Positions 1 through 8,903 of a stretch of 64,000 bases of DNA are shown here, piece after piece. The stretch is from assembly GCA_964444825.1 (NCBI GenBank), contig CAYUIS010000003.1, positions 5,837 to 69,836 on the forward strand. Reading direction: 5' to 3'. The DNA is from CAYUIS01 sp964444825 (GTDB lineage: Bacteria; Chloroflexota; Anaerolineae; B4-G1). The number at the start of each line of letters is the position of its first letter. Position 1 is the first letter of the stretch. The position numbers and the translations under genes are program-made. The notes under the pieces were generated by a model. That model was not told the DNA's origin and did not search any database. It saw only the letters and a program-made list of their open reading frames with translations.

Positions 1-3000
1 TCTGGCGGGCTGTTCACACCGACAGACAGCACAAAAGCATCGTAGGCGGAGGAGGTGTCATCGTACACCGTGATGGTGATGATGGCCGTCCCCGTCATCC
101 CCGTCGTCGGGGTGACAGTCACGGTACGACCCGTGCCGCTGCCGCCAAAAACAATGTTCACTGTCGGCACCAGCATCGGGTTCGACGAAGCATCATCCAC
201 CATAAGCATCCCCAGGGGAGTGTCCACGTCACCCACTGTGAAGGTGATCGGCCCAATAGGAACATCCATATCGGTGCGCTGGTTGAGGATGTTGGATATC
301 GTGGGCGTGTCGTCGTCAGCAGCGACCTTGACAGATACCTGAGCGGTATCAGTCAGGTTGCCGCTGTCCGCAACGGTGATCTCAAAAACGTCTATATAGT
401 TGGCCGTACGGTTGGTCGCCGTATAGACCCACGCGCCCGTCATCGCGCCTACGCTGGCCGCGCCGAAGGTCGGCGGCCTGGTGATGCTGTAGCCCAAGGG
501 GTCGCCGTTGGCGTCGCTTGCCACGATAACACCGCTGGCGTTGACGTCGTCCTCGTCTATGCTGGCCGTGCTATCCTCCGCGATCGGCGCGACGTTGGCC
601 ACCGCCACTCCGGCTTCGCCGGTATTGTTCGCCAGATCGACCTCCTGTCTGATCCCAGCGATGCTGGCGGTGTTGGTGAAGACGCTGGCGGAGAGCCCCT
701 CGCGTAGCAGACCGGTGACGGTGATGACGCCGCCAGCCCCAAAGCTCAGGTCTTGGATACTCCAGGTGTAGGCGATGCCAGGTACAGCCGTAGCCATCGC
801 CCCGGTGTAGGTGTAGCTGGTGTTGGTCAGCGTGACGGCCACCGCATCGGCGATGACTACGCCGGTGGCCGTGGTGTGACCGTCGTTGCTGAACGCCAAC
901 GTGTAGGTGATGTTCGTTCCAGGCGACACGGGGGTATCAGGCACGGCCCTCTTGCGCAGGACAAGATCCGGCCTGCCGTCCAGCGCCCACAGCTCATGGT
1001 TGTGGAATCCATCATCGGCGCTGAAGAAGAGCGTGTCCCCCAACACGGTCAGCTCGTCCGGATACGAATCGGAATCGGGACCTCCCGGCTCGATATCCGC
1101 GACTTGGACGGTGCCCACCTCCGTCCCGTCGCTCTTCCACAACTCATTCCCACTCACGTTATCATCAGCGATGAAAAAGAGCGTATCGCCAAACGCGATC
1201 AGATGGTCCGGGTTCGAGGTACTGGTCCCCGAATAGATATCCTTGACCCGCACCGTGCCCGTCGGCGTCCCATCGGTCTTCCACAACTCATCCCCGCTGG
1301 TGTCATCGGCGGCGGCAAAGTAGAGCGTGTCGCCGACAACGATCAGACGGACCGGGTCCGAGCCACTGGTCCCCGAATAGATATCCTTGACCCGCACCGT
1401 GCCCGTCGGTGTCCCATCGCTCTTCCACAACTCGTCCCCAGCACTGCCATCCGCGGCGCCGAAGAAGAGCATATCCTTAAACACGGTCAAGCACTTTGGT
1501 TCCGAACCGCTGGTCCCAGAGTAGATGTCTTTGACCATCACCGTGCCCGTCGGCGTCCCGTCGCTGCGCCACAGCTCTGCATAACTGTTTTCATCCCCGG
1601 CGCTAAAGAAAAGTGTGTCGCTGAACACAGTCAAGTACTGTGGGTCCGAACCGCCGGTCCCCGAGTAGATATCCTTGACCATCACCGTGCCTGTCGGCGT
1701 CCCGTCGCTCCGCCACAACTCCCCCCCACTGTCATCCTCGGCGCTGAAGAAGAGCTCATCGCCGAACACGATCAGGTACTGCGGGTACGAATCGTTCGTA
1801 CCTGAGTAGATGTCCTTGACCAGCATCGTGCCCGTCGGTGTGCCATCGCTCTTCCACAGCTCCTTCCCGTTGACGGCGTCGGTAGCGGCGAACAAGAGCG
1901 TGTCGCCAAACACAACCAGGTTCTCCGGACTCGAACTGTCGGTCCCCGAGTAGATATCTTTGACCATCACCGTGCCCGTCGGCGTCCCATCGCTTTTCCA
2001 TAACTCGTATCCACTGGCGTCATCGCCAGCGCCGAAGAAGAGCACATCGCCGAGCACCGTCAAGTACTCTGGACCCGAACCGTCGAACCCCGGGGCGATA
2101 TCCGCGACCTGCACCGTGCCCGTCGGCGTCCCGTCGCTCCGCCACAACTCCTGTCCGCTGACGCCATCACTGGCGCCAAAGAAAAGCATATCGTCCAGCA
2201 CGGTCAGACCTTGCGGACTCGAACTGTCAGTGTCCAGGTTGATGTCCTTGATCCGCATCGTGCCCGTGGGTGTGCCATCGCTCCTCCATAGCTCATACCC
2301 GCTGCTCCTATCAGCGGCGCTGAAAAAGAGCGCATCACTGAACACAATCGTGTGCTGGAGCGGATACGAACCGTGAGTTCCCGGGTTGATGTCTCTGACC
2401 ATCGTCGTGCCCGTCGGCGTGCCATCGCTCTTCCATAACTCATCCCCGTTGACGTTTTCGTTGGCGCGGAAGAAGAGCGTGTCGCTGAATACAGTCAGAT
2501 TCCTCGGATACGAACCATCAGTCCCCGAGTAGATGTCCTTGACCTGCACGGTGCCTGTCGGTGTTCCGTCGCTCTTCCACAACTCGTACCCGCTGAGCCC
2601 ATCGCTGGCGTGGAATAGGAGCAAATCGCCCAACGCGGTCAAATACTGCGGCGCTGAATCGCTCGTTCCCGAGTAGATATCCTTGACCCGCACGGTGCCC
2701 GCCTCCGTCCCATCGCTCTTCCACAACTCGTCCCCGCTCGTCCCATCATCGGCCCGAAAGAAGAGTGTATCGCCGACGACGGTCAATTCCTGCGGGTAGG
2801 AAGGGGCAAAAGCTGTCGTGGCGTTGATGTCCTTGACCAGTTCCGTGCCCGCCGGGGTGCCGTCGCTTTTCCATAGCTCTATCCCGCCGCTGCTGCTACC
2901 GCCATTGGCCCGGAAGAAGAGCGTGTCGCTGAACACAGCCAGATACATCGGGCTGAAGTGGGCAGGCCCCGGATAGAAGTCGCCGACCCGAACCGTGCCT

Positions 3001-3713
3001 GCGAGCGTTCCGTCGCTCCTCCACAGCTCTTCCCCGTGGCTACCGTCATCGGCATTGAAGAAAAGCGTGCCGCTGAACACGGTCAGATACTTGGGGAACG
3101 ACCCGTTGGTGCCTGTGTAGATATCCCTGACCCGCACCGTACCCGTCGGCGTGCCATCGCTCTTCCACAGTTCCTTCCCGCTGTTGCCGTCAGTGGCGGC
3201 GAAGAAGAGCGTGCCGCTGAACACGGTCAGATAGTCCAGCGACGAGCTACCAGTCCCTGTATAGATATCCCTGACCCGCACCGTGCCTGTCGGCGTGCCA
3301 TCGCTCTTCCACAGCTCTTTCCCATAATCGCCGTCATCGGCAGCGAAGAATAGTGTGTTGCTCATCACAGTCAGGTGTGCAGGGTTCGAATTACCGGTCC
3401 CCGTGTAGATATCTTTGACCAGCAACGTGCCCGCCGGCGTGCCATCGCTCTTCCACAATTCTGCCCCATGGCTGCCGTCATCAGCTTGGAAGAAGAACGT
3501 GTCACCAAGTCTGGCAAAGTATTTAGGGCTTGATCCCAGGGTGCTGGTGTTGATATCGAGGACTTGATAGGGCTCTGGAGGCGCGGCCCGGGCTATCTTC
3601 ACTCCCAGAACCAGCACCAGTGTCGCCCCTATCCCGATGATCGAAGCCAGCGCTATCCGACCCGACCTCCAGGTCCATCGAGCGGATGTTTCGCTTTGAA
3701 GTATGTCGGTCAT
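1..3713 (-). CDS. ELWxxDGT-repeat surface protein (3' end beyond window)
   Basis: About 1,237 codons are visible without a stop and the gene continues past base 1. The ATG at 3713 follows a strong AAGGAGG ribosome site and overlaps the stop of the upstream small gene (ATGA). Residues about 20-45 form a hydrophobic helix followed by an ARAAPP sequence, so it is probably exported. From about residue 80 to 915 the protein is built of some 18 units of about 48 residues carrying ELWKSDGTPxGTxxVKDI. This is the ELWxxDGT family, probably beta-propeller-like. After the repeats (bases about 930-1) come DUF11-like and cadherin/Ig-like segments typical of large bacterial surface proteins. Role inferred: adhesion or surface layer; no catalytic motif is visible. 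Frame continuity was checked at three positions. Confidence 0.9.
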   Translation of the reverse strand, partial: MTDILQSETSARWTWRSGRIALASIIGIGATLVLVLGVKIARAAPPEPYQVLDINTSTLGSSPKYFARLGDTFFFQADDGSHGAELWKSDGTPAGTLLVKDIYTGTGNSNPAHLTVMSNTLFFAADDGDYGKELWKSDGTPTGTVRVRDIYTGTGSSSLDYLTVFSGTLFFAATDGNSGKELWKSDGTPTGTVRVRDIYTGTNGSFPKYLTVFSGTLFFNADDGSHGEELWRSDGTLAGTVRVGDFYPGPAHFSPMYLAVFSDTLFFRANGGSSSGGIELWKSDGTPAGTELVKDINATTAFAPSYPQELTVVGDTLFFRADDGTSGDELWKSDGTEAGTVRVKDIYSGTSDSAPQYLTALGDLLLFHASDGLSGYELWKSDGTPTGTVQVKDIYSGTDGSYPRNLTVFSDTLFFRANENVNGDELWKSDGTPTGTTMVRDINPGTHGSYPLQHTIVFSDALFFSAADRSSGYELWRSDGTPTGTMRIKDINLDTDSSSPQGLTVLDDMLFFGASDGVSGQELWRSDGTPTGTVQVADIAPGFDGSGPEYLTVLGDVLFFGAGDDASGYELWKSDGTPTGTVMVKDIYSGTDSSSPENLVVFGDTLLFAATDAVNGKELWKSDGTPTGTMLVKDIYSGTNDSYPQYLIVFGDELFFSAEDDSGGELWRSDGTPTGTVMVKDIYSGTGGSDPQYLTVFSDTLFFSAGDENSYAELWRSDGTPTGTVMVKDIYSGTSGSEPKCLTVFKDMLFFGAADGSAGDELWKSDGTPTGTVRVKDIYSGTSGSDPVRLIVVGDTLYFAAADDTSGDELWKTDGTPTGTVRVKDIYSGTSTSNPDHLIAFGDTLFFIADDNVSGNELWKSDGTEVGTVQVADIEPGGPDSDSYPDELTVLGDTLFFSADDGFHNHELWALDGRPDLVLRKRAVPDTPVSPGTNITYTLAFSNDGHTTATGVVIADAVAVTLTNTSYTYTGAMATAVPGIAYTWSIQDLSFGAGGVITVTGLLREGLSASVFTNTASIAGIRQEVDLANNTGEAGVAVANVAPIAEDSTASIDEDDVNASGVIVASDANGDPLGYSITRPPTFGAASVGAMTGAWVYTATNRTANYIDVFEITVADSGNLTDTAQVSVKVAADDDTPTISNILNQRTDMDVPIGPITFTVGDVDTPLGMLMVDDASSNPMLVPTVNIVFGGSGTGRTVTVTPTTGMTGTAIITITVYDDTSSAYDAFVLSVGVNSPP
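965..3500 (-). repeat. about 18 tandem ELWxxDGT coding repeats
   Basis: The DNA repeats with a period of about 144-150 bp. Each unit contains the complement of an ELWK-S-DGT coding core, centred near 3457, 3313, 3166, 3019, 2869, 2722, 2578, 2434, 2287, 2143, 1999, 1855, 1714, 1570, 1426, 1282, 1138 and 985. Units differ at many silent and some replacement sites, so expansion is not very recent. The last unit, near 985, is divergent (HELWALDG). Confidence 0.9.
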
Positions 3714-3934
3714 CTTCCTCCTTCCTCTCCTCGCGTATGCGTATCGTCTTCTGACCGAGGTTGACACCCGGTCTGAGTCCAAAGAAAGTCGATCAGACTC
3801 TCCAGACAGTCGAACCCCCGGCGTTCGCCGCTGCCAGGGCTCTCGAGCGACGCCCGCCAGACCTGCTCGCTGCCGTCGCTCGTCTGCCATAGGCGCAGCA
3901 GATATGATAGATATCGTTGTCGTTCCTCGGTCAT
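3710..3934 (-). CDS. small protein translationally coupled to the repeat protein
   Basis: A 74-residue protein whose stop codon overlaps the ATG of the downstream repeat protein (TCAT on the plus strand reads ATGA on the minus strand). That arrangement and co-direction argue that it is a real, co-translated gene. It is rich in charged residues and tryptophan (RLWQTSDG, VWRASLESP, SLIDFLW). No signal peptide, membrane helix or catalytic motif is visible. The pattern resembles small uncharacterised Chloroflexota proteins with a WRASLE motif, which is recalled similarity and not verified. Function unknown. Confidence 0.6.
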   Translation of the reverse strand: MTEERQRYLSYLLRLWQTSDGSEQVWRASLESPGSGERRGFDCLESLIDFLWTQTGCQPRSEDDTHTRGEEGGR

Positions 3935-4016
3935 AGTAGCCCCCGGGCAGGAATCAACCCACCAGTTCCAGTGCTAGTAAGTATACCCACCTATCGTCAA
4001 AGAAACGTCAAAAGCG

Positions 4017-4045
4017 TTGCGTACAAAGCCCAACAGGGGTATAAT
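4017..4045 (+). promoter_or_regulatory. sigma-70-type promoter of the BTAD regulator
   Basis: TTGCGT (4017-4022), a 17-bp spacer, then a perfect TATAAT (4040-4045). Transcription would start near 4052, giving a leader of about 23 nt before the ATG at 4075. No Shine-Dalgarno sequence is evident in that leader. Confidence 0.75.
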
Positions 4046-4074
4046 TCTCCCAACTACGCTCGTACGGAAAAACA

Positions 4075-7000
4075 ATGACCCGGCTTTCACTCTCCCTGCT
4101 CGGCCCTTTCCGCATCACTTTGGACAACGTGCCTGTGACCGACTTTGCCACCGACAAAGTACGGGCATTGCTGGCCTATCTGGCCGTCGAGGCGGACCAC
4201 CCCCACCGCCGGGATGTCCTGGCTGGCCTGCTGTGGCCGGATCAACCCCAGCGCCGGGCGCGCCACAACCTGCGTCAGGCGCTTTCCAACCTGCGCCAAG
4301 CCCTCGGTGATCAAGAAAACGACAGGGAGCCATTCCTTCTGGTCACCCGCCAGACGGTCCAGTTCAACCCCAATAGCGACTATTGGCTCGACGTCGCCGC
4401 CTTCACCGCGCTGAGCACCACTTGCAGGAAGCACCGCCACCGCCGCCTGGGTAACTGTGTGCCCTGTATCCGCAGAATGACGCAGATGGCTGATCTGTAC
4501 GGCGGCAGCTTGTTGGAACAGTTCTTTATCAGCGACAGCAGCATCTTTGAGGAATGGGCTACCCTGCAACGAGAATGGCTTAATCGCGAGGTCATGGAGG
4601 CGCTCTATCACCTGACCAACCACCACGAACGGCGCGGCGACTATGCACAGGCACGGGCGTACGCCCAACGACAGGTGCAGCTTGAACCCTGGCGAGAGGA
4701 AGCCCACCGACAATTAATGCGCCTGCTGGCGCTTGATGGCCAACGGAGCGCAGCATTGGCCCAGTATCAGACGTGCCGCTGCACATTGGCCAAGGAGCTA
4801 AACGTCGAGCCGACGACCGAGACCACGACACTGGTCGAACAGATTCGAGCAGAAGAAGAGTTGCGCTCCAAACCCCCGCCGCACCATCTGCCCACCTCAC
4901 CTATCCCCTTTGTCGGTCGCAAAGAGGAACTGGCCGAACTCGCTGATCTGTTGGCGGATCCTGATTGCCGGCTCGTGAGTCTCATCGGCCCTGGCGGCAT
5001 CGGCAAGACCCGCCTGGCGCTTCAGACAGCGGCCGACCACGTCGGGGCCTTTGCCCATGGCGTCCACTACATACCGCTCGCTTCCATCACCTCGCCCGAT
5101 TTTCTCACTTCCGCTATGGTAAGCGCTATTGGAATCCCCCCTTACAGCACCCGGAATCCACAAGAATTGCTCCAAAGCTACCTGCACAACAAGGAGATGT
5201 TGCTCGTGCTGGACAACATGGAGCACCTCATAGATGGGAGTCTGGTGCTGACCGACATACTTCAGCGCGTGCCGGGTGTAGTGATCCTGGTCACCTCCAG
5301 GGAAAGGCTTAACTTGCAGGAAGAACAGGTCTACGAGGTTGGGGGACTGGTGTATCCGGAGGGCGAAACGACCGGAGTCGAGTCCTACAGCGCGATCGAC
5401 CTGTTCGAGCAATGCGCGCGGAGAGCTGATCGCCACTTTTCGATCGGAAAGGCGGAAATGGTGCACACCGTGCGAATCTGCCAGATGGTCGAGGGGATGC
5501 CATTGGGCGTAGAACTGGCCGCGGCCTGGGTGCGAGCGCGCTCCTGCGAAGAGATCGCCCGGGAGGTCGAACACAATCTCGACGTTCTTACGACCCGTCT
5601 GCGTGATGTGCCCAAACGGCACCGGAGTGTGCGGGCAACATTTGAATACTCTTGGCAGTTGCTGGCAGAAGCAGAGAGAAGCCTTCTCACCAGATTATCC
5701 GTATTCCAGGGGGGATTCCACCCACAGGCAGCCGCCCGCGTGGCTGGAGCATCTCCGACCACGTTGTCAAATCTGCTGGACAAGTCCTTGATCCGCCGCA
5801 TCTCATCCGAGCGGTATGATATGCACAATTTGCTGAGGCAGTTTGCGGCTGATAAGCTTAAAACCACCCCCCAAGAACTTACCAGAACACAGAGAGAATA
5901 TGCGCGCCATTTTGCCTCCTTTCTGGAGCAGCAAGCGGAGCATTTGAGGGGACCAGGACAGAAACAGGCACTTGTACAGATCGGCCTGGAGATCGAAAAC
6001 GCGCGCCAGATGTGGAAAATGGCCATAGCCCAGGGTAGTGATGACCTGATCGAGCAGTCCCTGGACAGCCTCTACTATTTCTATATGGTTCAGTGCCGCT
6101 ATCAGGAGGGAATAGATCTTTTTGACCTGGCTATCGCCAGGTGGGGCGAAGACTCAGGAAAGGAAGGCGTTTTTGGCAAGGCTCTATCTCGCCAAGGAGC
6201 CCTCCATCGGCGTTGGGGTCACTATCATCAGGCCAGAGCTGGGTTGGAGAGAAGCCTGAGGATCTTTGAGCGGTTGGAGAACCACACAGAGCAAGGTTTC
6301 TGCCTGGTTAACCTGGCGGACGTGATGCGCGGCCAGGGCAGATACGAGGAGGCAGAACAACTGGCCCAGAGAAGCCTGGCGCTTTCTAGACAGACCGGGG
6401 ATAGCTGGGGCACCGCTCGCTCGCTCTACCTGCTTGGGTTGGTGCGATATCGAGCCGGGGACATAGACCAAGCGGAGACACTCCTTGCAGAAAGCTTGAC
6501 CCTTGCACGTACGAATGGCAGCCAGCGCCTTATCATGCTGCCTCTGAATATGCTAGGTGACGTCGCCTGCCACCGAGGAGACTATGCCAAAGCACAAATC
6601 GTGTTTGAGGAATGCCTGGCCCTGAGCCGTGAACTTGGCGATCTATTCAACGTCGCCATCCACCTCAACAACCTGGGCACCGTACTACACACCTGTGAGG
6701 CGTATGAGGAGGCCAAGGGCACCTATCAAGAGAGCCTCGAGATCTGCCAAGAGATCGGTGACCAAAGGGGGCAGGCCATCGCGTTGAGCAACCTGGGTGA
6801 GGTGGTTTTCGCACTCGGCGCGCATCGTGAGGCAATGGCGTACTACCAGCGAGCCTTGTCAATGGGGCGCGACGCCGACGACCACTGGACGGTTTTAGCG
6901 TGTCTGAACAACCTAGGGGAGACGGCGTGCGCACTGGAAAACTATGAGGAAGCCAATGCTTGCTTCACTGAGGCGCTCAGAATCGCCTCAGAAACCCAGA

Positions 7001-7257
7001 CGCTGGTGATATTGCTAAAGACCATGGTCAATCTGGCCGTACTGTATGCCAGACAGGGTCAAACAGACCGGGCCGCGGCATTGCTCGCCCTGGCGCGCCG
7101 TCACCCTGCTTGCGAGCAATCGGATCACGAGAAGGCCAAACGCTTACTAGAAGAGATGGGCTTGACTTTGCCGGATGGTACCCCCTCGCCTCTGGATGAC
7201 GTGATCGCCGAGATACTCACGGGCACCTCCAGGCAAACGTCCGATTCGAACCCCTGA
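4075..7257 (+). CDS. BTAD / NB-ARC / TPR transcriptional regulator (AfsR-SARP type)
   Basis: 1,060 residues. Residues 1 to about 95 resemble the OmpR-like DNA-binding domain of SARP regulators (DKVRALLAYLAVE, GLLWPD, NLRQALSNLRQAL). About 100-265 is the bacterial transcriptional activation domain (YAQRQVQLEPWREEAHRQLM). An NB-ARC/STAND ATPase follows, with Walker A GPGGIGKT at 305-312 and Walker B LLVLDNMEH near 376-384. About 690-1030 contains at least seven TPR-like repeats (NLADVMRGQGRYEEAEQLAQRSL and relatives). STAND proteins of this layout sense a ligand through the repeats and then activate transcription. The divergent repeat-protein operon is a plausible target by position only. Length and architecture are complete. 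Confidence 0.9.
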   Translation: MTRLSLSLLGPFRITLDNVPVTDFATDKVRALLAYLAVEADHPHRRDVLAGLLWPDQPQRRARHNLRQALSNLRQALGDQENDREPFLLVTRQTVQFNPNSDYWLDVAAFTALSTTCRKHRHRRLGNCVPCIRRMTQMADLYGGSLLEQFFISDSSIFEEWATLQREWLNREVMEALYHLTNHHERRGDYAQARAYAQRQVQLEPWREEAHRQLMRLLALDGQRSAALAQYQTCRCTLAKELNVEPTTETTTLVEQIRAEEELRSKPPPHHLPTSPIPFVGRKEELAELADLLADPDCRLVSLIGPGGIGKTRLALQTAADHVGAFAHGVHYIPLASITSPDFLTSAMVSAIGIPPYSTRNPQELLQSYLHNKEMLLVLDNMEHLIDGSLVLTDILQRVPGVVILVTSRERLNLQEEQVYEVGGLVYPEGETTGVESYSAIDLFEQCARRADRHFSIGKAEMVHTVRICQMVEGMPLGVELAAAWVRARSCEEIAREVEHNLDVLTTRLRDVPKRHRSVRATFEYSWQLLAEAERSLLTRLSVFQGGFHPQAAARVAGASPTTLSNLLDKSLIRRISSERYDMHNLLRQFAADKLKTTPQELTRTQREYARHFASFLEQQAEHLRGPGQKQALVQIGLEIENARQMWKMAIAQGSDDLIEQSLDSLYYFYMVQCRYQEGIDLFDLAIARWGEDSGKEGVFGKALSRQGALHRRWGHYHQARAGLERSLRIFERLENHTEQGFCLVNLADVMRGQGRYEEAEQLAQRSLALSRQTGDSWGTARSLYLLGLVRYRAGDIDQAETLLAESLTLARTNGSQRLIMLPLNMLGDVACHRGDYAKAQIVFEECLALSRELGDLFNVAIHLNNLGTVLHTCEAYEEAKGTYQESLEICQEIGDQRGQAIALSNLGEVVFALGAHREAMAYYQRALSMGRDADDHWTVLACLNNLGETACALENYEEANACFTEALRIASETQTLVILLKTMVNLAVLYARQGQTDRAAALLALARRHPACEQSDHEKAKRLLEEMGLTLPDGTPSPLDDVIAEILTGTSRQTSDSNP

Positions 7258-7295
7258 TCCCTAATCCCTGATACCCGATACCCGCCCCCACCATT

Positions 7296-7961
7296 TCAGC
7301 TCTCTGCCTCCGCAGCCAACGCCTCCCGATCAAGGAGAATGATACGCTGTCGATCCATCTTCAGCAGGCCGGCATCCGCAAAGGCTCGCAACGTGCGCCC
7401 CACCATATCCCGTACTGTCCCAACGTGAGCGGCGATCTCCTCCTGTGTCCAGCGCTGCGTAATCTTGTCTTCTTCGGCACGTTCCAAAAGGAAACGGGCC
7501 AGTCGTCCCCGCACCGTGCGCAGCGCCAGATCCTCGACCAAACCGGTCAGGTGATCCAATCGGTCAGCGAAATCTCGGAGGATAACCAGCGCCAATTCTC
7601 CACACTCACTCACCAGGCGACGAAAATCATCCCGCCTGATCGCGTAGAGGATACTTGCGGTGATGGACTCGGCAGTGGCATGATTGACACCATCGGGCTG
7701 AAACGGTGGCACCGTATTGAACGTCTGCCCCGCCCCTAGCCTCGCCAGCACCTGCTCCCTCCCCCCTGGCGAAAGACGGTAGATCCGCACCTCACCCTCT
7801 GCAACGAAAAAGACGGCCTCGCAGGGATCTCCCTCAAAGATAATGGTCTCACCCGGGCCGTGGACACTGGTATACGCGACGCGACACATTCGACCTAACG
7901 CTTCCTCCGAGAGATCGGCAAACAGGGCGATACGACGCAGGGCCTCAGGTGTAGGATTCAT
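7296..7961 (-). CDS. Crp/Fnr-family transcriptional regulator
   Basis: 221 residues from the ATG at 7961. The N-terminal cyclic-nucleotide-binding-type beta roll carries GETIIFEGDPCEAVFFVAEGEV. The C-terminal winged helix contains TQEEIAAHVGTVRDMVGRTL. The start is set by the promoter: an upstream in-frame TTG (7982) would lie on the -10 element, so the ATG is preferred. No N-terminal four-cysteine Fnr cluster motif is seen, so it does not look like an iron-sulfur Fnr. It diverges from the perR redox operon, which makes redox or nitrosative control likely, but the effector cannot be told. Confidence 0.88.
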   Translation of the reverse strand: MNPTPEALRRIALFADLSEEALGRMCRVAYTSVHGPGETIIFEGDPCEAVFFVAEGEVRIYRLSPGGREQVLARLGAGQTFNTVPPFQPDGVNHATAESITASILYAIRRDDFRRLVSECGELALVILRDFADRLDHLTGLVEDLALRTVRGRLARFLLERAEEDKITQRWTQEEIAAHVGTVRDMVGRTLRAFADAGLLKMDRQRIILLDREALAAEAES

Positions 7962-7970
7962 TGTCTTGCC

Positions 7971-7998
7971 ATTGTAGCCCAAACCGCACCAGCGTCAA
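7971..7998 (-). promoter_or_regulatory. promoter of the Crp/Fnr gene, probably leaderless
   Basis: On the minus strand TTGACG (7998-7993), a 16-bp spacer and TACAAT (7976-7971). The A of the ATG (7961) lies 10 nt after the -10 hexamer, so the predicted transcript start falls within a few bases of the start codon and leaves no room for a Shine-Dalgarno sequence. Confidence 0.7.
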
Positions 7999-8110
7999 GA
8001 AGTGGTTCTCAATTGGGTCGCGATCGACGCCAGAATTGACAATCTGCCAGTCTATCCCTTGCGACAACGAGGTTTCTCTAGTATACTTCTTCCAGCAGGA
8101 AGGGCGATGC

Positions 8111-8139
8111 TTGACACGCGGCATCAACCCTGTTATAAT
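8111..8139 (+). promoter_or_regulatory. consensus promoter of the perR redox operon
   Basis: TTGACA (8111-8116), a 17-bp spacer and TATAAT (8134-8139): full sigma-70 consensus in both elements. It drives perR and probably part of the co-directional redox genes downstream. Confidence 0.9.
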
Positions 8140-8147
8140 CGCTATAA
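8133..8147 (+). promoter_or_regulatory. PerR box overlapping the -10 element
   Basis: TTATAATCGCTATAA matches the Bacillus PerR box TTATAATnATTATAA at 12 of 14 defined positions and is a 7-1-7 inverted repeat. It covers the whole -10 hexamer, so bound metallo-PerR would exclude RNA polymerase. This predicts autorepression relieved by peroxide. Confidence 0.75.
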
Positions 8148-8172
8148 GTTTAGAGGCATTACAAATAAACCT

Positions 8173-8607
8173 ATGACGTCTCTTGAGTCCCTGTGCGCAC
8201 AACTTAAAGCTCACGGCCGCCGGGTGACCCCCCAGCGCCGGGCCATCATCCAGGTTTTGCTGGATGATGGGACACACGTCACTGCTGACCGCGTCTATAC
8301 ACAGGCACGGGATGTGATGCCCGATTTATCCCCTGCCACGGTCTACAACACGCTCCACGAGTTGGCAGAGATGGGCATGCTGATGGAGTTGGACCTAGGG
8401 CTCGGCGAGCGCCGCTACGACATCCTGACGGCGGACCACGCTCACCTGGTCTGCCTCGAGTGCGGGCGCATTGAGGATGTGCCGTATGATTCTGGTACAC
8501 TGGAGCTTTTGCCCGAGTATGCTTGCGGGTTCAAAGTTCTAGATCACAGAGTCACCTTTCGTGGTTACTGCCCCAAATGTGCTGTCCTCAAGGACAGGGA
8601 AAACTAG
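8173..8607 (+). CDS. perR: peroxide-responsive repressor PerR (Fur family)
   Basis: 144 residues from the ATG at 8173; an upstream in-frame start at 8002 would run through the promoter and is rejected. A winged helix (RRVTPQRRAIIQVL; SPATVYNTLHELAEMG) is followed by the dimerisation domain. The regulatory metal ligands of Bacillus PerR (His37, Asp85, His91, His93, Asp104) are all present at a constant offset: His35, Asp83, His89, His91, Asp102. The structural zinc cysteines are C94/C97 and C133/C136. Aspartate at position 83, where Fur has glutamate, is the feature that marks peroxide-sensing PerR. Context (rubredoxin, rubrerythrin, peroxiredoxin) agrees. Confidence 0.93.
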   Translation: MTSLESLCAQLKAHGRRVTPQRRAIIQVLLDDGTHVTADRVYTQARDVMPDLSPATVYNTLHELAEMGMLMELDLGLGERRYDILTADHAHLVCLECGRIEDVPYDSGTLELLPEYACGFKVLDHRVTFRGYCPKCAVLKDREN

Positions 8608-8645
8608 CGTGGGGCGTATAACACATCTTTGAGGAGGAAACGACA

Positions 8646-8807
8646 ATGGATAAGTGGGAATGCCTGGTATGTGGATACATCTACGACCCGGCCGAGGGCG
8701 ACCCTGACGCTGGCATTGAGCCTGGCACAACCTTCGAGGCACTGCCAGACGACTGGGTCTGCCCCGACTGCGGTGCAGGCAAAGACATGTTTGAGAAAGT
8801 GGAGTAA
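8646..8807 (+). CDS. rub: rubredoxin
   Basis: 53 residues, preceded by GAGGAGG. It has the two rubredoxin knuckles CLVCGYIYDPAEGD and WVCPDCGAGKDMFE, giving the Fe(Cys)4 site at C6, C9, C39 and C42. It is a cytoplasmic one-electron carrier. The next gene encodes its likely reductase, and rubrerythrin, superoxide reductase and flavodiiron protein downstream are its likely electron acceptors. Confidence 0.96.
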   Translation: MDKWECLVCGYIYDPAEGDPDAGIEPGTTFEALPDDWVCPDCGAGKDMFEKVE

Positions 8808-8824
8808 CCGGATTGATGTTGTAT

Positions 8825-8877
8825 GTGGGGCAGGCTTTCCAGCTTGCCTATGTGGCGAATTGAAAAGCCCGCCCCAC
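8825..8877. repeat. inverted repeat between rubredoxin and its reductase
   Basis: Arms GTGGGGCAGGCTTT (8825-8838) and AAAGCCCGCCCCAC (8864-8877) pair with one G-U-type mismatch around a 25-nt loop that itself contains AGCTTGCC. No U-run follows, so it looks like a dispersed palindromic repeat or mRNA-stability hairpin rather than a terminator. A related GC-rich hairpin lies at 13048-13081. Confidence 0.7.
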
Positions 8878-8903
8878 CCTCATCTCGCAACTTGAACAAG
8901 CTT

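Noticed and set aside
965..3500. CRISPR or non-coding tandem repeat
   Set aside because: The 144-150 bp periodicity keeps one open minus-strand frame coding ELWxxDGT units; there are no short identical repeats with unique spacers. No CRISPR array was seen anywhere in the window.
7962..7982. Longer Crp/Fnr protein from a TTG at 7982
   Set aside because: The TTG and following codons coincide with the -10 promoter element.
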